A stretch of DNA of 64,000 nucleotides, from assembly GCA_022701275.1 (NCBI GenBank), contig CP031740.1, forward strand, positions 4,599,001 through 4,663,000, given 5' to 3'. Shown piece after piece: positions 18,739 to 28,761 of this stretch (the stretch's first letter is position 1; each line of letters starts with the position of its first letter). Under the pieces are notes generated by a model. It was not told the origin of the DNA. It searched no databases and saw nothing but the letters and a program-made list of their open reading frames with translations. Source of the stretch: Microcoleus vaginatus PCC 9802. Its GTDB lineage: Bacteria; Cyanobacteriota; Cyanobacteriia; Cyanobacteriales; Microcoleaceae. Both the position numbers and the translations under genes were made by a program.

Positions 18739-20001
18739 ATGAATGCAGAATCCATCCTTCAATCTTACCAACATTTCGGCGTCCATCTTGGACTTGAAAG
18801 AATTCACCAACTTCTCGAAAAACTAGACAACCCCCACAAACAAGTACCCATTATCCACGTTGCCGGCACCAATGGCAAAGGTTCCGTTTGCGCTTATCTC
18901 TCTTCCGTACTAACAGAAGCAGGCTATCGAGTTGGACGCTACACATCTCCGCACCTAATTGATTGGACAGAAAGAATTTGCATCAACCAAAAACCGATTT
19001 CCCCAACAGAATTGCAACAGTGTCTAGAACGAGTTGTAGCCGCCACCGAAAACAACACCGAAACTCCCACTCAATTTGAAATAATCACCGCAGCAGCTTG
19101 GCTGTATTTCGCCGAACAAAAAACAGACATCGCAGTGATAGAAACTGGATTGGGCGGTAGATTAGATGCGACTAACGTTTGCGAAACACCTCTCGCTAGC
19201 GTCATTACTTCTATCAGTCTCGAACACTGGCAAATACTAGGCCCCACCCTCGCAGATATTGCTGGGGAAAAAGCGGGAATTCTCAAATCAAAGTGTCCGG
19301 CAGTTATCGGAGAATTGCCAGAATCAGCTAGAATAGTAGTAGAAAAACGCATTCAAGAATTAGACGGTCCGGCAACTTGGGTAAAACCAGCAATAGATTT
19401 AGGACAAGGGTTCGCCGAATATCAGTTTAATCAAAATGCGGATAAAATAAAATATCAATTGCCGCTGCTGGGAAAAATTCAACTAATGAATTCAGCAATT
19501 GCGATCGCAACTTTGCAAATTCTCCAAAACCAAGGATGGCAAATTTCCCAAACCGCCATCGAAAACGGTATCGCCAAAACCCAATGGCCCGGAAGACTCC
19601 AGCAGACAACTTGGAAAAACCGCAACCTATTAATTGACGGCGCGCACAATCCAGCCGCAGCGATCGCCCTGCGTGAATATGTCGATAATCTTAACAGTTC
19701 CCAACCGATTAACTGGGTAATTGGGATTCTGGCTACCAAAGACTGCGACGATATTTTGAAAGCATTACTCAAAAAGGGCGATCGACTTTACCTAGTACCC
19801 GTACCCGATCACAACTCATCATCCCCCGCAGAATTAGCCGCCCTAGCTCAAATTATCTGCCCCGAATTAACTCTCTGTCAAGCCTTCTCCGACTTAACAA
19901 CAGCTTTAGATGCTGCTGTTACAGGCGACAACCTAACAATCCTTTGCGGTTCGCTTTATCTCGTCGGCTATTTTCTGCAACAACAACAATCCCAAGCTTA
20001 A
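18739..20001 (+). CDS. folC: Bifunctional folylpolyglutamate/dihydrofolate synthase
   Basis: The 420-residue protein is a Mur-ligase-fold FolC. The P-loop HVAGTNGKGSV, the folate-binding RYTSPHLIDWTERI, IETGLGGRLDATN and the C-terminal LIDGAHNPAAA motifs are intact. It adds glutamate to dihydropteroate and then lengthens the glutamate tail of folates, using ATP. Length is normal. It is divergent from the methylase and converges on the Uma2 gene with only 5 bp between stops. Confidence 0.95.
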   Translation: MNAESILQSYQHFGVHLGLERIHQLLEKLDNPHKQVPIIHVAGTNGKGSVCAYLSSVLTEAGYRVGRYTSPHLIDWTERICINQKPISPTELQQCLERVVAATENNTETPTQFEIITAAAWLYFAEQKTDIAVIETGLGGRLDATNVCETPLASVITSISLEHWQILGPTLADIAGEKAGILKSKCPAVIGELPESARIVVEKRIQELDGPATWVKPAIDLGQGFAEYQFNQNADKIKYQLPLLGKIQLMNSAIAIATLQILQNQGWQISQTAIENGIAKTQWPGRLQQTTWKNRNLLIDGAHNPAAAIALREYVDNLNSSQPINWVIGILATKDCDDILKALLKKGDRLYLVPVPDHNSSSPAELAALAQIICPELTLCQAFSDLTTALDAAVTGDNLTILCGSLYLVGYFLQQQQSQA

Positions 20002-20006
20002 ACGCA

Positions 20007-20582
20007 TCAGAATTGTGTTTCTTCCTCAGTAAAGATAGGAGGCCACAATTCCGAAACGGGCAATTCCCAACCGGGAAAAAGTTCTGCTACTGTTAAAATA
20101 TCGCCATTTCCTAAAACAGTCGGTTCACCTGTAGAGCCATAAATAGTCACTGTCTCTTCATCAGGATCGATCAGAATTCCGACGATCGCACCCAATTCTA
20201 TAAACTTCAAAACCTTGGTTTCTATAAGCTTAATGCGATCGCTCTGAGATTTAATCTCAACCACCAAATCGGGGACAAGTTCTCCAAAATAACGCGGACT
20301 TTGGCGCAACCGGGCGGCCCGCACAAAAGAAACATCCGGTGCTTTGACATTCGTATCCGGCATGATGAAACCGCCTGCGGAGTCAAAGACTCTCCCCAAG
20401 CGACGGGGATAAACCCAGTTACCCAGCAAGCGAATCAAAATACTGCTGATTTCACTGGATACGATGTCTGATGGCCCCACAATTGAAAGTCTCCCGTCTT
20501 CTAGTTCAATTTTGTAATCTAAACCCGCTTCGGAAAAAAGGGTTTGAACTTGGTTTAAATCTTTGAGTGTCATCGCTGGCAT
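20007..20582 (-). CDS. Uma2-family (DUF820) putative nuclease
   Basis: The 191-residue protein belongs to the Uma2 family, abundant in cyanobacteria and built on a PD-(D/E)xK nuclease fold. The core PDLVVEIKSQSD supplies the Asp and the ExK residues, with DVSFVRAARL upstream. Cellular role is unknown for the family. The ATG at 20582 has GGAG nine bases upstream; an internal ATG at 20573 is possible. Confidence 0.85.
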   Translation of the reverse strand: MPAMTLKDLNQVQTLFSEAGLDYKIELEDGRLSIVGPSDIVSSEISSILIRLLGNWVYPRRLGRVFDSAGGFIMPDTNVKAPDVSFVRAARLRQSPRYFGELVPDLVVEIKSQSDRIKLIETKVLKFIELGAIVGILIDPDEETVTIYGSTGEPTVLGNGDILTVAELFPGWELPVSELWPPIFTEEETQF

Positions 20583-20976
20583 AAGAATTTTCTCCTATTC
20601 CGATCTGAGCTTTGATTTTAACACGAGTCAAATTACTGAATATTTGAGGAATTCAGGCTAGATTTCTACAACTCATCAATCAAGCTGAATTTAGAAAGGC
20701 GATCGCACGGGATAAAGAAACCCGGTTTTTGGGATGAGCGATCGTTTTTATCAACAAACATTTACCTCTAAAATAGTCGAGATAGACTTATCCAGAGTTC
20801 TCCTCCGACTCCGCCTTGTGAAGAGGCGGTAATTTCATCATTCGATAATCACTTAAAAGCTTATATATACTTATTATATATGGCGGCACAGATTCCCATT
20901 ATTTAATAATACGTCAAGTCGCAGAAAAAAGCAAGAGGCGAGATCAAAAAAAACCCCGCCCAGCTTCAATTAAAAA
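20583..20976. other. Intergenic region with small hairpin and repeat
   Basis: No gene is seen. The Uma2 promoter should lie near 20583. A GAAACCCGGTTTTTGG motif of the dispersed type occurs near 20719. A hairpin with CCGCCT and AGGCGG arms lies near 20811-20829. A short C-rich stretch near 20955 precedes the stop of the downstream gene and is not a clear terminator. Confidence 0.5.
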
Positions 20977-22260
20977 CTACCTTTGATCCCAAGCCTTAGC
21001 CGCATCAGCAACAGCTTGGTCTACCGACTTCTCATCCAACATCGCCGCCTGCAAATTGTCATAAATCGCCTTTTGCAGCTTCTTAACATCCTTGAGAGGC
21101 GGAATCAATAGCTCGGCGGAACTCAACCCAGAAGCACTAACAACCCGAGCTCGATCGGCTGCAGGAGCATCAGCAGGAACGCTCTTAAAATAATCGTCCT
21201 GCAAAGCCTCAACCGTAGAAGGCAAAACATTAGCAGCCTTAGCAAAAGCCAACTGATTTTGAGAATTAGTCACGTACAAAGCAAACTTGACAGCATCATC
21301 AGGGCGCTTGCTGTCGCGGGGCACAACCAAATTCATCACCGCTACAGTCTTCTTGCCGGTTTCCCCCGTAATTTGAGGCGCAGCAGCCGAAACAGCACCA
21401 ATACTCGGAGCATTCTCAGCAATCGCTTTCAAAAACTGAGGCCCCGAAGCCAACAAAGTAGTTTCCCCAGCTTGATAAAGCTCGATCGCCCTACGATGTC
21501 CCTGCACCAAAACATCCTGCGGCAAAAGTCCGTCCTTGTACAAATCTACCCAATACTGAAAAACAGCTTTGCCCTTAGCAGTATTAAAAGCAGCCTTGCC
21601 TTTAGCGTCAACCAAAGGCACACCCATCTGCACGAAAGATTGCAAAACTTCCGCCGAATCTTCCGGCACAAAAGTCACAAAAAAAGCAAACTTACCAGTC
21701 TTTTCCTTCACCTGCTTGGCAACAGTTGCCAACTCGGCATAGGTAGCCGGAGGCTTAGCAATTCCAGCCTTCTTCAACAAATCAGTATTGTAAATTGTCA
21801 CCCCAGTCGTGAGGTACCAAGGAATGCCAAAACTCTTGCCGTCGAGTACGCCAGCTTTCCAGATATTTGGCAGATAGGTCGATCGAACTTGCTGCGGAAT
21901 GCGAGAATCCAAATCCAGCCAAGCATTGCGTCCCGCCAACAGCGAAGCAAAATCGGGATTTAGGTTCACCACATCCGGCGCAGTTTTCGCCGAAACCGCC
22001 CCCAAAATCTTGCTTTCCATCGCCGACCAAGGAACGTCCACCCAGCGCACCTTCACCCCCGGATTTTCCGCTTCAAAACCGGCGATCGTCTTGTTGAAAT
22101 ACTCAGTAAACTGAGGTTGAAGCTGCATAGTCCAGAACTCGATTTCCGGCGTATTATTTGCCTGGGAATTAACAGCAGGCTTGCCGCAACTCACCACCGC
22201 AGCCAGCAGCAGCCCCACCAGTCCAAAAACAGCAAACAGTTGCCAAGATTTACGTTTCAT
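20977..22260 (-). CDS. ABC transporter sugar-type solute-binding lipoprotein
   Basis: The 427-residue protein is an extracellular solute-binding protein family 1 member. It starts MKRKSWQ, then a hydrophobic stretch and a lipobox-like VVSC with the Cys at residue 25. The mature part has IEFWTMQLQPQF and other features of sugar-binding proteins such as GIPWYLTTGVTIYN. It would bind a sugar or oligosaccharide outside the inner membrane and deliver it to an ABC permease. No permease or ATPase gene is adjacent, so its partners must lie elsewhere; the ligand is unknown. Confidence 0.88.
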   Translation of the reverse strand: MKRKSWQLFAVFGLVGLLLAAVVSCGKPAVNSQANNTPEIEFWTMQLQPQFTEYFNKTIAGFEAENPGVKVRWVDVPWSAMESKILGAVSAKTAPDVVNLNPDFASLLAGRNAWLDLDSRIPQQVRSTYLPNIWKAGVLDGKSFGIPWYLTTGVTIYNTDLLKKAGIAKPPATYAELATVAKQVKEKTGKFAFFVTFVPEDSAEVLQSFVQMGVPLVDAKGKAAFNTAKGKAVFQYWVDLYKDGLLPQDVLVQGHRRAIELYQAGETTLLASGPQFLKAIAENAPSIGAVSAAAPQITGETGKKTVAVMNLVVPRDSKRPDDAVKFALYVTNSQNQLAFAKAANVLPSTVEALQDDYFKSVPADAPAADRARVVSASGLSSAELLIPPLKDVKKLQKAIYDNLQAAMLDEKSVDQAVADAAKAWDQR

Positions 22261-22689
22261 AGAATAAAATTTGAGAGTTATGGGAACCGTTAGACAAAAA
22301 AGCGTGAAGCGAAGCTATCCCGTTCCCCGCAGGGGTTCCCGAAGGGTAGGGAATCGCCCGAATCAAGCGCGATCGAGTCAGTAACAGAGTTTTGTACCTG
22401 GGCACGGCGATCGAGAGAGTCGGTTTTTGTGCAGAATCGGCAGGTTTTCGGTCGATCGAGCTGGAATTTATTGACATTCGCAGCAGAATAGCTATTGTCA
22501 AGTAAATTGGATAGCATAAAATCGGAACTAGCGATCGCGCAACACAGACGGATCTGCGTAGCTACGGCGGGATACCGAGATTACAGCACTCTTGCGACAG
22601 TTGGAAACCAACCCTCCAACACCGGGCGCGCTTAATCAGGCTGGCCAACTACAAAAGAAAAAAATAGCAATTACCGGCGACCCAATCAC
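22261..22689. other. Divergent intergenic region with dispersed repeat
   Basis: This spacer lies between the divergent solute-binding protein gene and pilM. It holds the inverted copy of the 2914-2934 repeat at 22303-22323, followed by a small fold with CCCCGCAGGGG near 22326-22340. Promoters for both genes should be here. No ORF is convincing. Confidence 0.55.
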
Positions 22690-23784
22690 ATGGTTAACTT
22701 TTTCAAAGGTCTACTTTCCCAACGCCAGCCAGGAATCGGGATCGAAATAGCCCCAGACCGCATCAACATCATTCAGCTCGAAAAGAAAGCTCAGGCATTA
22801 AAATTAGGCATCCTAGCCTCCATAGAAGTTCCAGAAGACTATGTACAAGAAGGACAAATAGTCGATCCGCCTGGAATGGCAGAACTAATAAAAGCCGTCC
22901 TCGCCGAAAACAAAATCAAAGCCAAGCGAGTAGCCACAGCCATTCCCGGCCGCGAAGCCGTCATCCGCCTCATCCCAGTTCCCGCAGAGCTCAACGAAGA
23001 AGAACTGCGGGATTACATGAATGCAGAAGCAGGACTGTACTTGCCGTTTCCCAGAGAAGACGCCGACGTAGACTATCAAAAAATAGGCCTATTTGTAGAT
23101 GACGACGGAGTAGAAAAAGTGCAAGTCGTGTTAGTAGCCACCCGCAGAGAAGTTACCGACACATACATCGAAACCTTCAAAGAAGCCGGACTGATTATAG
23201 ACGTGCTAGAAGTAACCAGTTTTGCCCTAATCCGCACCCTCAAAGACCAACTGCAACAATTTTCGTCCCAAGAAGCCGCAGTTCTCACCGCCATAGAATT
23301 TGACAGCACCGAGTTAGCTATAGTAGTGGACGGTATACCTCAGTTCAACCGTACCATCCCGATCGGCACCTACCAAATCCAGACCGCCCTCAACCAAGCC
23401 ATGAACCTGCCGCCAACCAGAGACACCAGCGAACTGCAAGGCATGACCCTGCCAGTCACAGATACAATGGGGGCATCGGGAGACGCCAATCCCGGCACAA
23501 ATGCGATGATAAAAGTATTGGGAGAACTAGCAGACGAACTGCGCCGCTCAGTAGACTTTTACCTCAACCAGAGCGAAGAACTCGAAGTAGCGCAACTGCT
23601 GCTAGCAGGCCCGGGAGCTGCGATCGGCAAACTAGACGAATTTTTTATGCAAAGATTAAGCTTGCCCGCATCTCAAGTCGATCCCATCGAAACCCTAGGA
23701 CTCGAAATCAGCCAAGAAATTACCCCAGAACAGCGAGCAGGTTTAGGAGTCGCCCTAGGTTTAGGACTGAGGGAGGTTATGTGA
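22690..23784 (+). CDS. pilM: Type IV pilus inner-membrane platform protein PilM
   Basis: The 364-residue protein is an actin-like ATPase-fold PilM. The start GIGIEIAPDRINIIQLEK is the usual phosphate-1-like strand, and later GREAVIRLIPVPAEL and DVLEVTSFALIRTL match the family. PilM is cytoplasmic and binds the N-terminal tail of PilN, joining the pilus motor to the PilN-PilO alignment complex. Length is normal. It is first in the pilM-pilN-pilO-pilQ order, but 392 bp of repeat-rich DNA separates it from pilN. Confidence 0.93.
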   Translation: MVNFFKGLLSQRQPGIGIEIAPDRINIIQLEKKAQALKLGILASIEVPEDYVQEGQIVDPPGMAELIKAVLAENKIKAKRVATAIPGREAVIRLIPVPAELNEEELRDYMNAEAGLYLPFPREDADVDYQKIGLFVDDDGVEKVQVVLVATRREVTDTYIETFKEAGLIIDVLEVTSFALIRTLKDQLQQFSSQEAAVLTAIEFDSTELAIVVDGIPQFNRTIPIGTYQIQTALNQAMNLPPTRDTSELQGMTLPVTDTMGASGDANPGTNAMIKVLGELADELRRSVDFYLNQSEELEVAQLLLAGPGAAIGKLDEFFMQRLSLPASQVDPIETLGLEISQEITPEQRAGLGVALGLGLREVM

Positions 23785-24176
23785 ACTAACAGTTTTAGAT
23801 GAGAGAAAAACCGATTTGAGAATTTTAGGTAAAAGCCCCTTCCAAAAGAAGAAGGCAGAAAGCAGAAGGTAGAATATTGGAGGTAGAAGGTAGAAGGTAA
23901 AAGGTAGAATATATCTGAGGTAGAAGCAGCCCCTTCCTTCAGTAGAAGGCAGAAAGTTGTTTCTTTCTTCCCTAAATAAATCCTTCACTTGTACCAGCAA
24001 TCTTGGGTTCTGTCTAAAATCTAAAATTTCAAATTTAAATCTATAGCAACAGCCAAGACTGTTAGGACCTTCTTAATTGCTGAAACATAAGCGGTAGATC
24101 ACTTTTTCCTTCTACCTTCTACCTTCTACCTTGTGCCTTCTACCTTCTTCCTTCTGCTATAAAATCCAGTGAAGCC
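23785..24176. repeat. pilM-pilN spacer filled with inverted purine-rich heptamer repeats
   Basis: Two blocks face each other: a purine-rich block of AGAAGGT-type heptamers (about 23842-23962) and a pyrimidine-rich block of CCTTCTA heptamers (about 24112-24160). They are complementary and ~150-200 bp apart, so the pilM-pilN transcript could fold into a long imperfect stem. No gene is seen. The block ends 12 bp before the pilN start. Confidence 0.8.
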
Positions 24177-25082
24177 ATGTACAGCCTAGATATTAATTTT
24201 CTCAACGACCGTCCGGACTACAAACCCGTTGCAGCAGCCAAAAGCTCAACTAAAAAAAGTTCCGGTGGAGCCAAAGACCAACTGCCCATATATGGGGCGG
24301 TACTGTTTGCCTTTGGGATCAACGCCGCAGTCATGGGCGCCTGGTGGTGGGCGACTAACGAAAATACCAAATTAGCCGCACAACAAGCAACCATCGACCA
24401 AGAACTGGCAAAGTTAAACACTCAAGCCAGCACCATCAAAGCCATCAACGCCGAAACTGACCAAGTTACCGCCGAATACAAAGCATTAGCTGGAGTATTC
24501 GACCAAATTAAACCTTGGTCGGCGATGCTGCAAGACCTCAGTGCCCGTACTCCGGCGGGAGTGCAAATTGGCAAAATCGAGCAAATCGACCCGAGTCCCT
24601 CCCCCGTTGCAGCAGCACCCCCTCCCCCCGCAGCTACCCCCGCAGCCAGCCCGTCCCCAGGGGCGAGTCCGTCCCCAGCCAGCCCTACTCCGGCTGCTGC
24701 TCCCCCCCCCGTCGTCCCGCAGCAGGCAGCAAAAGTACAAATTTCAGGGATAGCCAGTACCTTTGCCCAAGTTAACGACTTTATGCTGCTAGTCCAGCGC
24801 TCTCCTTTCTTCCTCAACACCGATACCAAACTGGTAGCGGCCACATTAAAGAACAACCCCGCACAATTACAAGTACGCAACCAAAACGCAGCACCACCAG
24901 AACTTCCTAAACTGCGACCGGTGGTGGAATATAAAATTGAAACGACGCTCAGCCCGACTGGGGCCTCCGAGTTGCTCCCCGAGCTCCGCAGCAAGCAAGC
25001 AGACGGGCTAGCAATACGGATAGAAACACTTCAAGAAAAAGGAGTGCTAGAACCACAAAAATCAGAGGTGAAAAAACAATGA
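24177..25082 (+). CDS. pilN: Type IV pilus assembly protein PilN
   Basis: The 301-residue protein has the PilM-binding tail MYSLDINFLNDRP, one membrane helix (~37-59), a coiled coil and a periplasmic ferredoxin-like domain. An unusually long Pro/Ala/Ser insert (~140-183) interrupts the periplasmic part. PilN pairs with PilO in the inner membrane to align the motor with the secretin. The stop overlaps the pilO start (ATGA), so the two are translationally coupled. Confidence 0.9.
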   Translation: MYSLDINFLNDRPDYKPVAAAKSSTKKSSGGAKDQLPIYGAVLFAFGINAAVMGAWWWATNENTKLAAQQATIDQELAKLNTQASTIKAINAETDQVTAEYKALAGVFDQIKPWSAMLQDLSARTPAGVQIGKIEQIDPSPSPVAAAPPPPAATPAASPSPGASPSPASPTPAAAPPPVVPQQAAKVQISGIASTFAQVNDFMLLVQRSPFFLNTDTKLVAATLKNNPAQLQVRNQNAAPPELPKLRPVVEYKIETTLSPTGASELLPELRSKQADGLAIRIETLQEKGVLEPQKSEVKKQ

Positions 25083-25879
25083 CAGCAAATCAGTTTATTC
25101 CCAGCGGCGCACAAGCAGAAGAGACAGGGGCTCAGGAAATATTCGGCATTAAGCTGACACCCCAAGTCCAAGCAATCGGCATCGCCGTTCTCGGTCTCGG
25201 AATTGCGGGGTACCTAGGCTACCAGTTCGTACTGCCAGAATTCCAAAAAAGCGGCGAATTCAAGCAAAAACTTAGCGAAAGCCAGCAAACGCAACTGCAA
25301 TTGCAAAGTCAAATTCAAAAAAAGGCAGAAGCAGAAGCAAAGCAAGAAGAAGCAAAACAGCGTCGGGCAAACGTGACGGCAATGTTTGCCAGCGACGCCA
25401 GCGCCAACACGCTTTTGCTTGACATGACCCAACTGGTTAATAGAATCAACGCCGGCGTGCAAGGAGATGACCTCAAGGCTAAAATTACCAAATTTGAGCC
25501 GGATATGCCCCCAGCAGCAGCAACCGCCGCGCCCGGAGCTCCAGACCCTGATATTCTGGCGGATACCTCCTTCGGGCCGTCCCTGGCTGGCAAGCTCAGA
25601 CGCAAAAAATTTAAGGTAGAGTTTGAAGGCACTTTCGCTCAAACCCGCAATTTTATGCGTAACTTGGAGTTGATGCAGTCGCTGTTGGTAGTGAGGAATT
25701 TGAAATCTGAATTGCTAGCATCAAATCAGCCAATTGAAGTTGATTTTTTGAAAGGTAAAATAGTTCCTGTGGAGCAGCCACCAACTAAAATTAAAACTGC
25801 TTTTGACTTGCACGCCCTGCTGCCGTTAAAGCAAGAAGAAAAACCGCCAACTCCAGCTCCAAGTCCTGGTGCTAAGTAG
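25079..25879 (+). CDS. pilO: Type IV pilus assembly protein PilO
   Basis: The 266-residue protein has one membrane helix (~30-50), a charged coiled coil rich in Gln, Lys and Glu (~60-105), and a C-terminal domain with VEFEGTFAQTRNFMRNLE, typical of PilO. The tail is Pro-rich. It forms the inner-membrane alignment complex with PilN. It overlaps pilN by 4 bp. Confidence 0.9.
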   Translation: MTANQFIPSGAQAEETGAQEIFGIKLTPQVQAIGIAVLGLGIAGYLGYQFVLPEFQKSGEFKQKLSESQQTQLQLQSQIQKKAEAEAKQEEAKQRRANVTAMFASDASANTLLLDMTQLVNRINAGVQGDDLKAKITKFEPDMPPAAATAAPGAPDPDILADTSFGPSLAGKLRRKKFKVEFEGTFAQTRNFMRNLELMQSLLVVRNLKSELLASNQPIEVDFLKGKIVPVEQPPTKIKTAFDLHALLPLKQEEKPPTPAPSPGAK

Positions 25880-26200
25880 CTGTAGTTGGGCGGATATTAG
25901 CTATTGTTCCAAACTCGCTCTTTCACCAGAAGGGAGAAGGCAGAAGGTTGAAATTGGATGATTGAAGGTAGAAGTCAAAAAATTATGAATGCCACAAAAT
26001 TATTTTTTTATATGGCAATCAACAATTTGCTCTAAAACCTACTTTCTTCTAATACCAGTTTCAAAAATTAATGGAGCTGTAGAATAGCTTCTAACCCTTA
26101 GGTCATCAGTTATTCCCAAGCGAGAATCTTTCAGTCAGTTTAGCAGCTAGCGACAAAAGACTGCGAACAACAAATAACACAGTGTAGTGGAGGAGAGAAC
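25880..26200. other. pilO-pilQ spacer
   Basis: There is no gene. A short purine-rich heptamer stretch (GAAGGGAGAAGGCAGAAGG, about 25930-25950) is related to the pilM-pilN spacer. No pilP gene is present, as is usual in cyanobacteria. The end carries GGAGGAGAGAAC, the ribosome site of pilQ. Confidence 0.6.
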
Positions 26201-28585
26201 GTGAAACAGCATCTACGGTTAAGTGGAGGACTCTTATGCAGCGTTGCAGGAGTTCTGATCGCCCAAGCCCCCGTCTTGGCAGCGCCGACTCAAGTCACAG
26301 GAGTGCAAGTAAGTCAAGGTAATAATGGCGTAAATATTGTGCTGGCGACAGAAAAGGGCGATCGCCCGCAAGTTTTCGCCATCAATAACGGCAATACTTA
26401 CCAAGCCACAATTGTTAACACCCAGCTCCGCTTGCCACAAGGCAACAGCTTCCGTCAAGATAACCCCGCTCCGGGAATTTCTTCAGTAGAAATCAGCCAG
26501 GTAGAGGCTAACAGCATCCGCGTTGTGGTAGCCGGCACCAACGGAGTTCCCAACGGACAAATTGTGCCGGGACAAGGCCAAAGCATCGTCCTCAGCGTTG
26601 CCGGACAGGGTGGTACAGTACAGTCTGCCCAAACAGCACCTCCGCCGCCTCCAGGCCTGCCACTGAGCCAAACAGCTCCCCCGCCGGCTCCCCAAGTCCG
26701 CACCTCCCAAAACCCAGGCGTGCTGCTGCCCAATCCCGAAGTTAGTGTTACCAGGAACGATCGCCCGCCCCTCCCCAGCGAAATTCAATCCCAGACAAAT
26801 CAGGCTGCCCCTTTCCAGCCGCGGGCAGTTGCTCCGCCCTTGGGAGATATCGCGGTGTCTAACATCGCCCCCGGCGCGGGAAATATTGAACTGAGTTCGG
26901 GAGAACGCATCCCCCGCTTGGTGCTGCGGGATGCCCCAGTCCGGGACGTTTTGGCTCTGCTGGCTCGCGCTGCTGGCTTGAACATTGCTTTTACAGGTGG
27001 CGGGGCCCCTGGTCAACCCGGCCAGCCCGCAGTGCCTGGTCAGCCGGGAGCCTCCGGTTCAGATGAAGGGCCGAAGATTTCTTTGGACATCGAAAATGAG
27101 TCGGTGCAAGATGTCTTTAATTACGTGCTGCGGCTCAGCGGACTGCAAGCTAACCGGCAGGGGCGGACGATTTTTGTAGGGACTAGCTTGCCTATCGACT
27201 CGCGCAATATTATCATTCGGACTTTGCGGCTCAATCAAGTTCGCTCTACGGATGCAGCTAACTTTTTGAGCGCTCAAGGCGCGGAAAGTCAACTGCCGAT
27301 TACTCGGGTGACTATTCAAAGCGTGGGTCAGGGAAATGCGGCGCGGGATGTGGAAATTAGGGAACCGGACATTAAGGCGATCGGCGCTACCCAAGGCACC
27401 GGGCCGCTCTTGCTGAGGGGACTGTCGGTGCTGGCGGATGCGAGGCTCAATTCCATCACTTTGGTGGGCGACCCGCGCAAAGTTGACATGGCTGTGGCTT
27501 TCTTGACACAGCTAGATTTGCGGCGCCGTCAAGTCGCTGTCAACGTCAAGGTGATCGATATCAACTTGTTGGGAGACAACAGAACTAACAGCAGCTTCTC
27601 TTTCGGAATTAATAATAATTTCTTCGTCAATGACAATGGGGCGGCCACTCTCAATTTTGGTGGCATTAATCCACCCACTGGCGATGCTGCCCGACAGGGG
27701 ATCCTCGCTCGACCGATCACCGGCAATCCAGTAACCGGGGATGTTTTCTACGATGCGAACGGCCGGCGTATCGTGCCATTTACAGGTCAAGGTCTCGAAG
27801 GTCCCGCCAAAGGTGTGTTCCTCCAGCCGACAGCCCCAGTTACTAATAACCCCACGCGAGTGGGAATTACGGATTACGAGCCAGGCTCGGCAACCGCCTC
27901 AGGAAGTGCAGAGTTCGGCCTGTTCCCGCTGTTCCAGTATCCGAGGAGGTTCCTGTCGGCGTTGCAGGCAACTATTCAGAGCCGGAATGCCAAAATCCTG
28001 ACCGATCCGACTCTGGTGGTTCAAGAAGGAGAAACGGCGAATGTGAATATTACTGATGAAGTGATTACTAACATCACGTCGCAAACGCAGAGTACCGGAA
28101 ATACAAGTACCCAAACGGTGACGGCTGTCAAAGACAGGGCTGGTTTGCAGTTGGGGGTGGCGATCGATCGAATTGACGACAACGGTTTTGTCTCTCTGCG
28201 GGTAAACCCGATTATCAGGACACCCGGCAACACTCAAAACCTTTCCACTGGCCCGAATACCAATAGTATCACTCTGCTGGGCGAGCGATCGTTGCAATCG
28301 GGGCTAATTCGCCTGCGGGACGGTCAGACTTTGATTGTTTCGGGGATTATCCGCGACGAAGAACGGGTTACAGCGAACAAGATTCCGATTTTGGGAGATT
28401 TGCCGATTATCGGTTCGCTGTTCAGGAGCACCAGTAAGGCTAACCAGCGGGCGGAGTTGATTGTATTGCTGACACCGCAGATTTTGGATGATAGCGATCG
28501 ATCGAATTTTGGCTACCAAAACAGCATCAGTCCCGACGCGCGCCAACTGTTGCAGCGCAGTCAGCCAGTCCAGCCGAGACAGTAG
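26201..28585 (+). CDS. pilQ: Type IV pilus secretin PilQ
   Basis: The 794-residue protein starts at GTG 26201, preceded by GGAGGAGAG. It has a signal peptide ending near VLAAP (~28), an AMIN domain (~30-130) expected to bind peptidoglycan, a Pro-rich linker (~140-225), STN/secretin-N domains (~228-500) and the secretin beta-barrel domain (~560-775). The latter includes VVQEGETANVNI, LRDGQTLIVSGI and KIPILGDLPIIGSLFR. It forms the outer-membrane pore for pili, which serve phototaxis, gliding and DNA uptake; comEC in this window is the matching inner-membrane DNA channel. Confidence 0.94.
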   Translation: MKQHLRLSGGLLCSVAGVLIAQAPVLAAPTQVTGVQVSQGNNGVNIVLATEKGDRPQVFAINNGNTYQATIVNTQLRLPQGNSFRQDNPAPGISSVEISQVEANSIRVVVAGTNGVPNGQIVPGQGQSIVLSVAGQGGTVQSAQTAPPPPPGLPLSQTAPPPAPQVRTSQNPGVLLPNPEVSVTRNDRPPLPSEIQSQTNQAAPFQPRAVAPPLGDIAVSNIAPGAGNIELSSGERIPRLVLRDAPVRDVLALLARAAGLNIAFTGGGAPGQPGQPAVPGQPGASGSDEGPKISLDIENESVQDVFNYVLRLSGLQANRQGRTIFVGTSLPIDSRNIIIRTLRLNQVRSTDAANFLSAQGAESQLPITRVTIQSVGQGNAARDVEIREPDIKAIGATQGTGPLLLRGLSVLADARLNSITLVGDPRKVDMAVAFLTQLDLRRRQVAVNVKVIDINLLGDNRTNSSFSFGINNNFFVNDNGAATLNFGGINPPTGDAARQGILARPITGNPVTGDVFYDANGRRIVPFTGQGLEGPAKGVFLQPTAPVTNNPTRVGITDYEPGSATASGSAEFGLFPLFQYPRRFLSALQATIQSRNAKILTDPTLVVQEGETANVNITDEVITNITSQTQSTGNTSTQTVTAVKDRAGLQLGVAIDRIDDNGFVSLRVNPIIRTPGNTQNLSTGPNTNSITLLGERSLQSGLIRLRDGQTLIVSGIIRDEERVTANKIPILGDLPIIGSLFRSTSKANQRAELIVLLTPQILDDSDRSNFGYQNSISPDARQLLQRSQPVQPRQ

Positions 28586-28662
28586 GAAGTAAGGAAAAAT
28601 TCCTTGCTGTCAACTTTCCACGCTCTTTACTCTGAGTCCGACAGTCCGACAGGAGTTGAAAC

Positions 28663-28761
28663 CCCTGCCTCACAGCTAAAGTCCTCTAAAAGAGAACTAA
28701 AAATTAGTATTTGAGTCGGTTAAAACCGACTTCAGCTATGAGACAGGGACTTCCGTCCCTG
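28663..28761. repeat. Nested inverted repeat element downstream of pilQ
   Basis: The outer arms CCCTGCCTCACAGCTAAAG (from 28663) and CTTCAGCTATGAGACAGGG (ending 28748) are inverted with three mismatches over 21 bp. Inside is GTCGGTT/AACCGAC (28715-28730). Following it is a perfect CAGGGAC-TTCC-GTCCCTG hairpin (28744-28761). It is probably a mobile structural repeat; it could also end pilQ transcripts. Confidence 0.75.

Noticed and set aside
24422..24994. 190-codon minus-strand frame
   Set aside because: It lies wholly inside pilN, whose frame has clear family features and operon overlap.
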